The position numbers and the translations under genes were made by a program. Below are positions 48,866 to 58,204 of a stretch of DNA of 64,000 nucleotides, one piece after another. Source of the DNA: Erythrobacter rubeus. Lineage in GTDB: Bacteria; Pseudomonadota; Alphaproteobacteria; Sphingomonadales; Sphingomonadaceae. Location: the NCBI RefSeq assembly GCF_014705715.1, contig NZ_JACXLC010000001.1, positions 106,457 to 170,456 of the forward strand, written 5' to 3'. The notes below the pieces were generated by a model, which was not told the DNA's origin, did not search any database, and saw only the letters and a list, made by a program, of their open reading frames with translations. Positions within the stretch are counted from its first letter, which is position 1, and every line of letters begins with the position of its first letter.

Positions 48866-50110
48866 TTATTCCGCCGGAGCCAATTGCGGATCGGCATCCT
48901 CGGGCAGGGCGGTCCTCGCGCGGCGGCGGCCGAACAGCTTGGCAAGCTGCCGCGATATCTTGGCGAAAGCAGTTTCGAGCGCGCCGATGGCCTGCCCGCC
49001 CGGCACATGGGCGACGCGGTAGTACATCCAGATGATGAGGACCGCGAAGATCACGAACGGTCCCCAAAGGGCGATAATCGGATCAATCCTGCCGAGCGCC
49101 GCTACGTCTTCACCGTATTGATTCACCTTGTGATAAGCGACCACCATCACGATCGACACGAACACGCCAAGAGCGCTGGTAGAGCGTTTTGGCGGAATGG
49201 CGAGCGATACCGCCAGAAGCGGGAGCAAGAGCATCATCACCACTTCCACCAGGCGGAAGTTGAACGACGCCTGGCTCGCGTCGCGTGTCTCTTCGTCCGC
49301 ATTGTCGTTCCAGCCTATCCTAAGGAGCTCCGGCAGAATGAACTCACGCGACGCATCGCCTCTGGCGCGGAACTGCTCGATCGCAGGCAGGTCGATCGGA
49401 AGGTCGTGACGGCTGAAGGAAAGGACGCGGGGTGTGTCGCTGCCCGTGTCCTGAATGATGGTCCCTTCGCTCAGCCTCAGAATGATGGTGTTGGGATCGT
49501 CGGTCGTTGCCAGGAAAGAGCCTTCGCGAGCGCTGATGGAGAGGACTTGGTCGCTGTCGTTCGCAACCCTTGCGAAAATCCCGATAAGGCGCCTGCCTTC
49601 ATCTTCGCTCTCTTCGATCCTCAATGCCATGCGATCGGCTAGCGTAGTGAATTCGCCGACCTTGATCGAGGCCCCGAGCGCGCCGGAGCGGAGCTCGTAC
49701 TCCATCTGCTCGTAATAATAGCGGCTGAGCGGCTGGACATAGAAAACCAGGGCCACATTGATCGCCACGAGGACCAGCGTGATTGCGTAAGGAACACGCA
49801 GCAACCGCCAATAGGACAGGCCGACCGCACGCATCGTATCGAGCTCGCTGGAGGTGGCGAGTTTGCGAAACGCGAGCAGCACGCCAAGGAGCAGGCCAAG
49901 TGGGATCGCAAGGCTCGCATATTCGGGAATGAGCGCGCCGAGCATCTTGAAGACCACGCTGATCGGGCCGCCTTCAACCGCGACGAATTCGAACAGGCGC
50001 AGCATCTTGTCGAGCAGGAACAACGATGCTGCGAGCGCGAACACGCCCAGCATGGGCACGATCACCAGCCGGAAGATATACCGATCTAGACTGGGGATGG
50101 CGTTAAGCAC
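48866..50110 (-). CDS. lptF: LPS export ABC transporter permease LptF
   Basis: 414 aa, same YjgP/YjgQ architecture: LDRYIFRLVIVPMLGVFALAASLFLLDKML, EYASLAIPLGLLLGVLLAFRKLATSSELDTMRAVGLS (coupling helix region), jellyroll, and the C-terminal helices with SLAIPPKRSTSALGVFVSIVMVVAYHKVNQYGE. A long basic C-terminal tail is present. GTG start. Confidence 0.88.
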   Translation of the reverse strand: MLNAIPSLDRYIFRLVIVPMLGVFALAASLFLLDKMLRLFEFVAVEGGPISVVFKMLGALIPEYASLAIPLGLLLGVLLAFRKLATSSELDTMRAVGLSYWRLLRVPYAITLVLVAINVALVFYVQPLSRYYYEQMEYELRSGALGASIKVGEFTTLADRMALRIEESEDEGRRLIGIFARVANDSDQVLSISAREGSFLATTDDPNTIILRLSEGTIIQDTGSDTPRVLSFSRHDLPIDLPAIEQFRARGDASREFILPELLRIGWNDNADEETRDASQASFNFRLVEVVMMLLLPLLAVSLAIPPKRSTSALGVFVSIVMVVAYHKVNQYGEDVAALGRIDPIIALWGPFVIFAVLIIWMYYRVAHVPGGQAIGALETAFAKISRQLAKLFGRRRARTALPEDADPQLAPAE

Positions 50111-50241
50111 GTTTGGAAATCCGCTCTCGCGTTGCTCTCTATCAATATCGGGAAGGCCGGTTTGACCAGCTTTCCCTGCGTTTGCCGCCCATAGCGCGAA
50201 ATGTCGGCGCGGTCATGTGCGCATTTTTGGTGGCTTCGCGC

Positions 50242-50748
50242 TCACCAGAACCGACTGCCAGGGCCGCCTTTGAAGGGGCCGGCCTCGTACTGGCTGATCC
50301 AGCCACCGTAGAACTGTCCTGCCTGCGGCGTGATGACTTCGCCATCGACGAGGCATTTGTCGAAAGGGTCGGGATAGAAGGCCAGATGATCGCGTATGCC
50401 CGCGAAACTGGGCGTTGGGTCCGGGTAAGACCACGCCGCCGCTTCGATGCGCTCATCGCCGATGGTTACGTTCCAATAGTTCGCCTGCCCCTTCCATTCG
50501 CAGATGGAGCGCCGCGAGTTCGGCGACAGGTATTCCATCGCAACATCGGACTGCGGGACATAATAGGTCGGCGGGTGGCTTGTTTCGAGCGTGCGCCACG
50601 CGTTGCTGCTATCGACGAGCATGATGTCGCGGTGGATGATCTGGATGCGGCGGGTGGTCGGTCCGGCGATCGCCGGACGCGGATAATCCCAGACACTCTC
50701 CTGGCCTGGGCCGACCGGATCAGGCTCGGGATGGTGACCCTGCCTCAC
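50242..50748 (-). CDS. DUF427 domain protein
   Basis: 168 aa with two DUF427 signatures: [31 protein letters not shown] and [24 protein letters not shown]. Function unknown; small beta-barrel cytosolic protein. The GTG start overlaps the clpS stop (GTGA), so it is co-translated with clpS. Confidence 0.85.
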   Translation of the reverse strand: MRQGHHPEPDPVGPGQESVWDYPRPAIAGPTTRRIQIIHRDIMLVDSSNAWRTLETSHPPTYYVPQSDVAMEYLSPNSRRSICEWKGQANYWNVTIGDERIEAAAWSYPDPTPSFAGIRDHLAFYPDPFDKCLVDGEVITPQAGQFYGGWISQYEAGPFKGGPGSRFW

Positions 50749-51146
50749 GCTTTCTCAAGTGTGCATTGCAGCGGATGCTGGTTCTGACGGGCGAAATCCA
50801 TCACCTGGTTCACCTTGGTTTCGGCAACTTCGTAGGGAAAGATGCCGCAAACGCCGACGCCTTTCTGATGGACGTGCAGCATTACCTGCGTCGCCTGCTC
50901 GATATCCATTGAGAAAAAGCGCTTGAGCACCATCACCACGAATTCCATCGGGGTGTAGTCGTCATTCAAAAGCAGAACCTTGTACTGGCTCGGCTTTTTC
51001 GGCTTTGTCCGGGTCTTTGTGGCAACGCCGACTTCGTTGTCAGTGCCGCCTTCGCCGTCTTTGCTGGGATCATCGCTGCCAGCGCCGAGAGGCACGAGCG
51101 TAAGTGGCAGGCGGACGGGATAAAGGGTGGGGCGGGGCGTTGCCAT
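50745..51146 (-). CDS. clpS: ClpAP adaptor protein ClpS
   Basis: 133 aa. The core begins at [25 protein letters not shown], with [25 protein letters not shown] completing the N-degron pocket. A ~50-residue disordered N-terminal extension is longer than in E. coli ClpS. Delivers N-end-rule substrates to ClpA. Confidence 0.93.
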   Translation of the reverse strand: MATPRPTLYPVRLPLTLVPLGAGSDDPSKDGEGGTDNEVGVATKTRTKPKKPSQYKVLLLNDDYTPMEFVVMVLKRFFSMDIEQATQVMLHVHQKGVGVCGIFPYEVAETKVNQVMDFARQNQHPLQCTLEKA

Positions 51147-51277
51147 GAGGCTCCATTATGGGATTCGTATCGGTGATCGCAAGGGCTCGTCGAAAACCAT
51201 AATGCGCCCTGCCTTAACAAGGCGTCGCCGCGGCGGTTCCCTGCTGTTTGCTCGGCTGAGCCCGGTGAGCACAAGAA

Positions 51278-51311
51278 AGGGCCGGACAGACCATGTAGTC
51301 CATCCGGCCCT
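51278..51311 (-). terminator. Terminator downstream of the phasin gene
   Basis: Minus strand AGGGCCGGA (51311-51303), 16-nt loop, TCCGGCCCT (51286-51278), then TTTCTT. It lies 71 nt after the phasin stop. Confidence 0.7.
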
Positions 51312-51381
51312 GCGCAATTAAGCGCGCTTTCGTAAACCGGGATTGGGAGAGAGAGGAGAGGCCCGGCTTAGAAATCTGTGC

Positions 51382-52212
51382 TTACGCAGCCTTCGAGATC
51401 TTCTCGGCAGCGACGCTAACGCGGTTCGAAATCGGAGCGAACGCGTCGTTGTAAAGCTTGACCCAAGCTTCGGTGCGCTTCGAGCCGTAGCCGACGACTG
51501 CGTCGAAGTTGCGGCGTGCCAGTTCGCCCTGAAGCTGGAAGAGTTCGGTCGGCGATTTGACAGCGACCATCTTCTTCGCATCTTCAGTAACGGTTTCGAC
51601 GACCGTCTTGCCGGTTTCGACGTTGTCGCGGGCCAGTTCCTGTGCGCCGCTGAAGAAGATCTTGCCGCTTTCGACAACAGCTTCGACGTTGTCTTTGTTG
51701 AACTGACCGAATTCGCCGGCGAACTCGCCTGCGTTGGCGTAGGCAGTCTTTACGCGCTCTTGCACGTCAGCAGCCATTTCCTTTGCGGTCGCGGTGAAAT
51801 CTTTCTTTTCTGCAGTAGCCATGATGGTTTCCTTGAGTTTGGTAACGGGGTTGGTGTTCGTGGATTTCGGTGCCGCCTTCTTGGCTGGTGCCTTGCGAGC
51901 TACCGGCTTCTTGGCGGGAGTTTTCTTAGCTGCGGTCTTGGTCGGTGCTTTCTTGGCAGCGGCTTTCTTGGCCGGAGCCTTCCGGGCCGGAGCCTTTTTC
52001 GCGGCTGGCTTGGCAGTAGTTTTCTTTGCCGGTGCCTTTTTGGCCGGGGCAGCAACTGCTTTCTTGACAGCCGCAGCTTTCGGAGCTGGCTTCGGAGCGT
52101 CTGCTTCTACGGCGTCGGCGACCTTAGCGGCGCTAGCCGTCTTGGAAGCTGCTTCAGCGTAGGCCTTCTCTGCAGCGGCATCGATCTTCGATTGAGTTTT
52201 GGCTTCAGCCAT
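51382..52212 (-). CDS. Phasin with histone-like AKKAPAKK N-terminal region
   Basis: 276 aa. Residues ~40-115 are Lys/Ala/Pro repeats (AKKAPAKK type) as in histone H1-like and PhaF proteins; residues ~130-276 are the phasin_2 domain (FGQFNKDNVEAVVESGKIFFSGAQELARDNVETGK). Phasins coat PHA granules; the basic region could tether granules to DNA. An internal ATG at 51822 (MATAEKKDFT) with AAGGAAA upstream could also give the phasin domain alone. Located downstream of phaC. Confidence 0.85.
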   Translation of the reverse strand: MAEAKTQSKIDAAAEKAYAEAASKTASAAKVADAVEADAPKPAPKAAAVKKAVAAPAKKAPAKKTTAKPAAKKAPARKAPAKKAAAKKAPTKTAAKKTPAKKPVARKAPAKKAAPKSTNTNPVTKLKETIMATAEKKDFTATAKEMAADVQERVKTAYANAGEFAGEFGQFNKDNVEAVVESGKIFFSGAQELARDNVETGKTVVETVTEDAKKMVAVKSPTELFQLQGELARRNFDAVVGYGSKRTEAWVKLYNDAFAPISNRVSVAAEKISKAA

Positions 52213-52230
52213 AATTTCCTCACTTCATGT

Positions 52231-52290
52231 TGCACTGCACAAAATAGGCATTGCAGCGGCGAAGTCAAGGATTTTTTGTGCACTGCACAA
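52231..52290. promoter_or_regulatory. TGCACTGCACAA repeats upstream of the phasin gene
   Basis: TGCACTGCACAA at 52231-52242 and 52279-52290, 48 bp apart, between the phaC stop and the phasin start. The TGC-rich motif resembles binding sites reported for the PHA-sensing repressor PhaR, which controls phasin genes. The regulator assignment is inference. Confidence 0.6.
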
Positions 52291-52366
52291 TAGCGGCTTT
52301 TCGCACGATAATTCAACGGATAAGCGCTGCCGCAGTTCCCCAAATAAACGGCAGAGGGTGAAAAAA

Positions 52367-54310
52367 TTATCGGGTTTTGACGTAACGTCCCGGAGCGTCT
52401 TCGATCACCTTGTCGCCGCGCCCGCCAGGCTTGCGTTTTCCGGTTGCTGCGACTTTCTTGTCGTCCTGCTTGTGGAGCCATTCGAGCCAATGCGGCCACC
52501 AACTGCCCGGATGCTCTTCGGCGCTTTCGATATAGGCTTTCAATGAAGAAGCGTCGCTATCACCGACCCAGTACTGATATTTTCCGGCGGCGGGCGGATT
52601 GACAACGCCGGCGATATGGCCCGATCCTGCAAGCAGAAATTCGAGCGGGCCCGAAAAATGATCGGTGAGACGCCAGACGCTCTCGGCGGGCGCGATGTGA
52701 TCTTCCTTGCCTGCCTGCACGAAACTTGGCGTCTCGACCTTCGTGAGGTCGATCGGCGTTCCGTCAGCCGTCAGCGCATCGGGGACCACCAGCTTGTTGT
52801 CGCGGTACAGATCCCTCAGGTAATCGTTGTGCCATTTGGACGGCAAATTCGTCACATCGCCGTTCCAGTGGAGCAGGTCGAAGGCCGGATAGTCTTCGCC
52901 TAGCAGGTAGTTGTTTACGACGTAGTTCCAGATCAGGTCCTTGCCGCGCAGCGCGTTAAACGTAGCAGCAAGGTAGCGACCATCGAGATAGCCCTCCGGA
53001 GAGAGCTTTCCGATCATTTCCAACTGGCCATCATCGATGAAATGCTTGAGCTCTCCGCTCTTCTCGAAATCCACCTGCGCTGTGAAGAATGTCGCGCTTT
53101 TCACCTTGTCGGCTTCGTCGCGCCGCGCAAGCACAGCGAGCGTAGCCGCCAAAGTGGTGCCTGCGACGCAATAACCGATGGCATGAACGGACGGCACTTT
53201 CAGGCGATCGCGGACGTGGTCGATGGCTTCGATCTGAGCGCGGATGTAATCGTCCCACACGACATCGCGCATGGTTTCGTCGGCAGATTTCCAGCTGACT
53301 ACGAATACGGTCAGGCCCTGATCGACAGCCCATTTGATGAAGCTTTTCTTCGGCGTCAGATCGAGAATGTAGAACCGGTTTATCCAAGGGGGGAAGATCA
53401 CGAGCGGGACTTCCAGCACTTCCTTGGTCGAAGGGCTGTACTGGACAAGCTGATAGAGCGATGTCTCGTGAACCACTTTTCCGGGCGTTGCGGCCAGGTT
53501 TTCGCCCAGCGTAAAGGCGTCGGGATCGGTATGGGTCAACTGGCCGCGTTTCAAATCGTTGATCAGATGCTGCATGCCGCGCACGAGGTTCTGACCGCGC
53601 GTTTCGACCGTGCGCTTCATGACGACGGGATTGGTCAGCAGGAAATTGTCAGGGCTCATCGCTTCCGACAGGGCGCTGACGGCAAAGTCCAGCTGCTTGC
53701 GCTTTTCCTTGTCGAGCCCGTTCATCGATTGCACCGATTGACGGAAATACTCGGTGAGCATGAGGTAGGTCTGGTGAAGCAGCGCGAATGCAGGATGTTC
53801 GCGCCATGCCGGATCGGAAAAGCGCCGGTCCTTTATCGGGAGAGCGGGACCATCTTCGTCATTCGATTTTCCACCATTTGTCGTCGAAGTGACAACGCGC
53901 TCGAACACACCCTTCCAGAGCGCTAGCGAATCCTGTGCAAGTTTCGCCTGCGCATCAAACGCGCCCTTGGGAAACTGGTCGACCATGCTCTGCGAGATCA
54001 TCAGCCACTGCGCCGGGTCGAGCAGGTATTTGCCATCCGTCGACTTTTCGGCGGCCTTTTTCGCCTGAAAGGCCGCGAATTCGAGCCACATCTTCTGCAA
54101 CTCGCCGCTTGCCTTGGTCCAGTCGGCGAGGTCGGCCGCGGTGAAATCCCCCGGCATGAACGATTGCATGGCCGCTGCGGCATCCGGTCCATCTTTCAGG
54201 CCGGGCATCGCGCCGGACACCATCTCGCGCATGGCCTCGCCCTGCATATCGAAAAAGGCGCGAAAGGCTTCGGGAGCTTTGAACGGATTTGCGCTGTCGC
54301 TGTTTGCCAT
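52367..54310 (-). CDS. phaC: Class I polyhydroxyalkanoate synthase
   Basis: 647 aa. The lipase-like box is GYCVAG with the nucleophilic Cys (AIGYCVAGTTLAATL); the catalytic Asp and His lie in PAFDLLHWNGDVTNLP and AGSGHIAGVVNPP. The N-terminal 200 residues match class I enzymes (PhaC of Cupriavidus type), which polymerise 3-hydroxybutyryl-CoA. A basic C-terminal tail (KRKPGGRGDKV) follows the usual end. Confidence 0.93.
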   Translation of the reverse strand: MANSDSANPFKAPEAFRAFFDMQGEAMREMVSGAMPGLKDGPDAAAAMQSFMPGDFTAADLADWTKASGELQKMWLEFAAFQAKKAAEKSTDGKYLLDPAQWLMISQSMVDQFPKGAFDAQAKLAQDSLALWKGVFERVVTSTTNGGKSNDEDGPALPIKDRRFSDPAWREHPAFALLHQTYLMLTEYFRQSVQSMNGLDKEKRKQLDFAVSALSEAMSPDNFLLTNPVVMKRTVETRGQNLVRGMQHLINDLKRGQLTHTDPDAFTLGENLAATPGKVVHETSLYQLVQYSPSTKEVLEVPLVIFPPWINRFYILDLTPKKSFIKWAVDQGLTVFVVSWKSADETMRDVVWDDYIRAQIEAIDHVRDRLKVPSVHAIGYCVAGTTLAATLAVLARRDEADKVKSATFFTAQVDFEKSGELKHFIDDGQLEMIGKLSPEGYLDGRYLAATFNALRGKDLIWNYVVNNYLLGEDYPAFDLLHWNGDVTNLPSKWHNDYLRDLYRDNKLVVPDALTADGTPIDLTKVETPSFVQAGKEDHIAPAESVWRLTDHFSGPLEFLLAGSGHIAGVVNPPAAGKYQYWVGDSDASSLKAYIESAEEHPGSWWPHWLEWLHKQDDKKVAATGKRKPGGRGDKVIEDAPGRYVKTR

Positions 54311-54475
54311 ATCTCGAACTTTCCTTGCCAGCCGATCAACAAAGGGGCGGCGTGCTGCGATTGATATTTGCCGACGGTTCTAGCGGAAACGCCTTCCCAC
54401 ATCGATAACAAATGGCCTACTGTATTTTGCAAGTCCGCTGTCATTTTGACCGAGGCGGATCGGGGCAGGAGCACC

Positions 54476-55675
54476 ATGGACGAACAATTCTACCGCATGA
54501 AGCGGTTGCCGCCTTACGTGATTGCAGAGGTCAACGCGATGCGGCACGCGGCGCGTCAGGCGGGACAGGATATCATTGATCTCGGCATGGGAAATCCGGA
54601 TCAGCCACCGCCGCCGCATGTGATCGAAAAGCTCTGCGAAGTTGCGATGAAGCCTGACGCGCACGGATATTCGCAGTCGAAAGGAATTCCGGGCCTGCGG
54701 CGTGCGCAAGCGGGGTATTACGAGCGCCGTTTTGGCGTCGATCTCGATCCTGAAAGCGAAGTGGTCGTCACGATGGGATCGAAGGAGGGGCTCGCGAGCC
54801 TCGCCAACGCTATCACTGCACCCGGTGACGTCGTCCTTGCCCCCAATCCGTCCTATCCGATCCACTGGTTCGGGTTCATCATTGCTGGAGCGACCATCAG
54901 GGCCGTTCCGACGACGCCGGACGAGGAATATTGGCGGTCCCTAGAAAGCGCGATGAATTACACGGTGCCGCGTCCGAGTGTGCTGGTCGTGAGTTATCCG
55001 TCGAACCCCACGGCTGAAACGGTGGATCTGGCTTTCTATGAAAGGCTGGTGGACTGGGCGCGGCAGAACAAGGTGTGGGTCCTGTCCGATCTGGCCTATT
55101 CGGAACTCTATTACGATGGCGAGCCCACACCTTCGATCATGCAGGTCGAGGGGGCCAAGGACGTTGCTGTCGAGTTTACCAGCATGAGCAAGACCTATTC
55201 CATGGCCGGCTGGCGAATGGGATTTGCCGTGGGCAACAAGCAGCTCATCGCAGCGCTCACGCGGGTTAAGTCTTACCTCGACTATGGAGCTTTTACCCCG
55301 ATCCAGGCGGCAGCTTGTGCTGCGCTCAACGGTCCGCAGGACATCGTGGAGGCCAATCGCAACCTCTACAGGAAACGAAGAGACGTAATGGTCGAGGCGT
55401 TCGGCAGAGCCGGATGGGAGATCCCGGCTCCATCGGCATCGATGTTCGCCTGGGCACCGCTTCCGCCTGCTCTCGCCGACATGGGGAGTCTCGAATTTTC
55501 GAAGCAACTTTTGACCGAGGCACAAGTCGCGGTCGCACCGGGTGTCGGGTATGGAGAAAAGGGCGAGGGCTTCGTGCGAATTGCCATGGTCGAAAATGAA
55601 CAACGACTGCGCCAAGCAGCAAGAAACGTGAAGCGATACCTTTTGTCGCTGGGCATTAATGGACCTTCTCAATGA
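54476..55675 (+). CDS. PLP-dependent aminotransferase, AlaC/LL-DAP aminotransferase type
   Basis: 399 aa fold-type I aminotransferase. DLGMGNPDQPPP starts the domain, VSYPSNPTAETVD carries the Asn, LSDLAYSELYYDG the Asp/Tyr, SMSKTYSMAGWRMGF the PLP Lys and RIAMVENEQRLRQA the substrate Arg. Alanine-glutamate or related transamination; AlaC is the closest named family by motif. GCAGGAG lies 6 nt before the ATG. Divergent from phaC. Confidence 0.85.
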   Translation: MDEQFYRMKRLPPYVIAEVNAMRHAARQAGQDIIDLGMGNPDQPPPPHVIEKLCEVAMKPDAHGYSQSKGIPGLRRAQAGYYERRFGVDLDPESEVVVTMGSKEGLASLANAITAPGDVVLAPNPSYPIHWFGFIIAGATIRAVPTTPDEEYWRSLESAMNYTVPRPSVLVVSYPSNPTAETVDLAFYERLVDWARQNKVWVLSDLAYSELYYDGEPTPSIMQVEGAKDVAVEFTSMSKTYSMAGWRMGFAVGNKQLIAALTRVKSYLDYGAFTPIQAAACAALNGPQDIVEANRNLYRKRRDVMVEAFGRAGWEIPAPSASMFAWAPLPPALADMGSLEFSKQLLTEAQVAVAPGVGYGEKGEGFVRIAMVENEQRLRQAARNVKRYLLSLGINGPSQ

Positions 55676-55778
55676 TCGATCTGCTCGAAAACCGAACAAG
55701 ACTCACCTTCTATTTCGGAGCAATCGCGCGCACAGTGCGTTAACCATGTTGTCAGAAGCAAACTAAATGGAGAGAAAG

Positions 55779-56369
55779 ATGCCGCCCCAAGCGGCGCGGC
55801 CGCTAACCGAAAGGCAGCAGGCCGTGATGGAAAGAATTGATCGCCGCATGCCAATAAAGGTGATCGCTCAGGAACTTGGCGTCTCTGAGACGCGGATAAA
55901 CCAGCACATCCGCGCCCTTAAGAATATCTTTGAAGTGAGCAATCTGGGCGATCTGGTCGAGCGCTACCGCGAGACAAACGCCACCGAGCCTGTTCCGGAA
56001 TCCGCAGATATCTCGGCTCAGCAGGCGCCCCCTCAAGACATTGAGAAGGCCTTCAGCGAACCTGTATACAATAAAAATCAGGTCCCGCTTAACGACCCGA
56101 AGAGCAACAACGGTGAACGGGTCGACCAAGGCGAACTCGTGATGAGCGATGTTCTTCCCCTGATCGAACAGGCGCCGTGGCTGCGTCCTGGCGAACCAAA
56201 GGTCGTCCCTGGGGTGCTCGACGGCGAACATGCCGTCCTGTTTCGCTTCGCTGCCGTAATCGGCATCGCTTTCGGCATATTGGCCGCGGTGGTGCTATCC
56301 GTGACTGCGGCAGTCGCATTGAGCGATGCAATGGACGGGAAAGCGCGCGTCCCCGTGGAACAAGCTTAG
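55779..56369 (+). CDS. Membrane-tethered LuxR-type HTH protein
   Basis: 196 aa. Residues ~5-50 are a LuxR/GerE HTH (LTERQQAVMERIDRRMPIKVIAQELGVSETRINQHIRALKNIF); a long acidic linker follows, and one C-terminal membrane helix (FAAVIGIAFGILAAVVLSVTAAVAL). No sensor domain. Start at ATG 55779 because GGAGAG lies 6 nt upstream; the ATG four codons earlier has no SD. First gene of a five-gene operon. A DNA-binding domain held at the membrane suggests release by proteolysis or direct membrane signalling. Confidence 0.8.
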   Translation: MPPQAARPLTERQQAVMERIDRRMPIKVIAQELGVSETRINQHIRALKNIFEVSNLGDLVERYRETNATEPVPESADISAQQAPPQDIEKAFSEPVYNKNQVPLNDPKSNNGERVDQGELVMSDVLPLIEQAPWLRPGEPKVVPGVLDGEHAVLFRFAAVIGIAFGILAAVVLSVTAAVALSDAMDGKARVPVEQA

Positions 56370-56408
56370 TCCCGCCTTTTGAGCAATCGCGGGTTCGGAG
56401 ATAATAAA

Positions 56409-56759
56409 ATGACGGATCGCGTATTGAATGATGCTCACAACCTTAAAAAGCTTATTCGCGAGGCAGAAGCGCTGGCTGACGAATCCATGATCGCATTTAC
56501 GCGCCTTAAACAGGCCATGCTCGCCGCGCGTCAGAACCCAGCCGTGGAAGTCCATACCGGCCAGCGCGCATTGATGCGCCTGAACCAGGCAGAGGCACAG
56601 GCCATGGCAATGTCGACCAGCCTGCTGCGTGTTCACGATGAACTCAGCAAGGTCGCGCGGGAAAAGATGGGCGGCGATTCAAGCAATATCCCAACCGAAG
56701 TGCCAGAAGCTGCCATTGGTGAGGCGCAGGCAACCGATGCGTTAGTCGAAGACGCCTGA
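56409..56759 (+). CDS. Coiled-coil protein of the LuxR-JAB operon
   Basis: 116 aa, almost entirely helical (NLKKLIREAEALADESMIAFTRLKQAMLAARQNP...), soluble, with an acidic tail. Not recognised. GGAG 9 nt before the ATG. 39 nt after the LuxR-type gene and 17 nt before the membrane-protein gene. Confidence 0.65.
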   Translation: MTDRVLNDAHNLKKLIREAEALADESMIAFTRLKQAMLAARQNPAVEVHTGQRALMRLNQAEAQAMAMSTSLLRVHDELSKVAREKMGGDSSNIPTEVPEAAIGEAQATDALVEDA

Positions 56760-56776
56760 CCGACAAATGGCTCGGC

Positions 56777-57301
56777 ATGCTTGAAGTGATCTTCGAGAAC
56801 CGCGCCCTGGCGCAGCAGTTCGTGAGCATCCTGCTTGGGCTTGCGATGTTGCGCTGGGGCGGCGCGCCTGAACGAGCGGTCGCATGTGTCTTCGTCGGCC
56901 TGTTGATCCTTCCGATAGTGGTCATAGAGGCAATCACCGGAGACGCTCTGATCTTCGCAGGCGGAGGCGTTTATTTTGCCACGATGGATACGGTCACCGC
57001 GATAGCTTTCACGATGATCGCACTCTACGCCAATCGAAACTACACTCTCTGGATCGCGGGTTTTCAAGTTGTGGCGGCTTCGGCTCATGCGGTGCGCTTC
57101 GCCGTTGACGTGGTGACACCATTAGCACACGCCGTCCTTGTCATAGGGCCGTCCTATTTTCAGATCATCCTCATGGCCCTGGGGCTCTTTCGGCACATCC
57201 GACGTAAGAAGCTTTACGGCGAATATCGCGATTGGCGGGTTCCAATCCGATTTCCATTCGGACCCGGCAACCTAGCCGGACCGGCGGGTAAGAATCCATG
57301 A
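56777..57301 (+). CDS. Multi-pass membrane protein of the LuxR-JAB operon
   Basis: 174 aa with about five membrane helices and a basic C-terminal tail (RHIRRKKLYGEYRDWRVPIRFP). Not recognised. Its stop overlaps the JAB gene start (ATGA). Confidence 0.65.
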   Translation: MLEVIFENRALAQQFVSILLGLAMLRWGGAPERAVACVFVGLLILPIVVIEAITGDALIFAGGGVYFATMDTVTAIAFTMIALYANRNYTLWIAGFQVVAASAHAVRFAVDVVTPLAHAVLVIGPSYFQIILMALGLFRHIRRKKLYGEYRDWRVPIRFPFGPGNLAGPAGKNP

Positions 57302-57720
57302 CCGCTATTTCTCAGCGACACTTCAATGAAGTCACAGACGCGCAAGCTGCGCAGACGACGTCGCTGGTCGATTATCTGCGTGGCAAAGTTCTCGATGAAT
57401 GCTCTCATCGCGAGCGACTGCATACGATTTTTCTGGATCGCAACCGACGTTACCTCGCCGACGAAAGCATGGGCCAGGGAAGTGGAGCATTCCTGTCGCT
57501 CAGGATGCGGGAGATTTTTGGTCATGCGCTGGCTTGCGGATCGAGCAATCTGATCGTTGCGCATAACCATCCGTCGGGGGACTGCCGGCCGAGCGACAGG
57601 GATATTTCCGCAACGCGCCGCCTGATCGAGGTTGGCAGAGCGCTCGATATCGAGCTGATCGATCATCTTATCATCACACACCGCTCGGTTTATTCCATGC
57701 GAGCAGGGGGCAATCTGTGA
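57298..57720 (+). CDS. JAB/MPN (RadC-like) domain protein
   Basis: 140 aa. The JAMM metal site is complete: AHNHPSGD (His89, His91) with PSDRD (Asp102). The usual N-terminal helix-hairpin-helix of RadC is missing, so this is only the JAB core. JAMM proteins are metallo-isopeptidases or nucleic-acid associated; in RadC the activity is unproven. Coupled by overlaps to the membrane protein upstream (ATGA) and the winged-helix gene downstream (GTGA). Confidence 0.85.
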   Translation: MTAISQRHFNEVTDAQAAQTTSLVDYLRGKVLDECSHRERLHTIFLDRNRRYLADESMGQGSGAFLSLRMREIFGHALACGSSNLIVAHNHPSGDCRPSDRDISATRRLIEVGRALDIELIDHLIITHRSVYSMRAGGNL

Positions 57721-58118
57721 ATTCAAGTGCCGCAACCAGTGTTTTTCCTGACAGCGATACCCTGATCCCCCGGTTTCGCGAGGCGGGCGACATCACCCTC
57801 GATCTCTTCCACCGTGACGGACGGATCGCCGATCGTTGGCTTGCCCTTTATCCAAGAGAATTTGAACTACTCTGGCGTCTGGCTGAACAGCCCGGCGAGC
57901 CCATGAGCCGGAGGGAATTGCTTGCGGATGTCTGGCGGATCAATTTCGATCCCGAAACGAATAGCGTCGCCGTCCATGTCGCGAGGGTGCGAGCAAAGCT
58001 GGGTTTGTTCGGACTCGCAGGCATGCTGGCGACAGACCCTGAGCGCGGATATTACCTCGACATTCCATCGGATCAGAGCGTTTTCCTCTTCGACAAAGGC
58101 TCCGCCGACCGGCTTTGA
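57717..58118 (+). CDS. OmpR/PhoB-type winged-helix protein without receiver
   Basis: 133 aa. The Trans_reg_C winged helix covers about 40-115: LALYPREFELLWRLAEQPGEPMSRRELLADVWRINFDPETNSVAVHVARVRAKLG ... ERGYYLDI. No receiver domain; ~25 residues precede the HTH. GTG start in GTGA overlap with the JAB gene. Probably the transcriptional output or autoregulator of the operon. Confidence 0.83.
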   Translation: MNSSAATSVFPDSDTLIPRFREAGDITLDLFHRDGRIADRWLALYPREFELLWRLAEQPGEPMSRRELLADVWRINFDPETNSVAVHVARVRAKLGLFGLAGMLATDPERGYYLDIPSDQSVFLFDKGSADRL

Positions 58119-58204
58119 GGTTGCCGCGGATATGGACTTGCGAAACGCGGCCTCTATCATGCGACTGGCACACAGATCGCAACGTCACGATACCGAGGAC
58201 CGAA

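Noticed and set aside
50113..50787. 224-codon rightward frame antisense to the DUF427 gene
   Set aside because: The leftward frame carries both DUF427 signatures and couples to clpS; the rightward one matches nothing.
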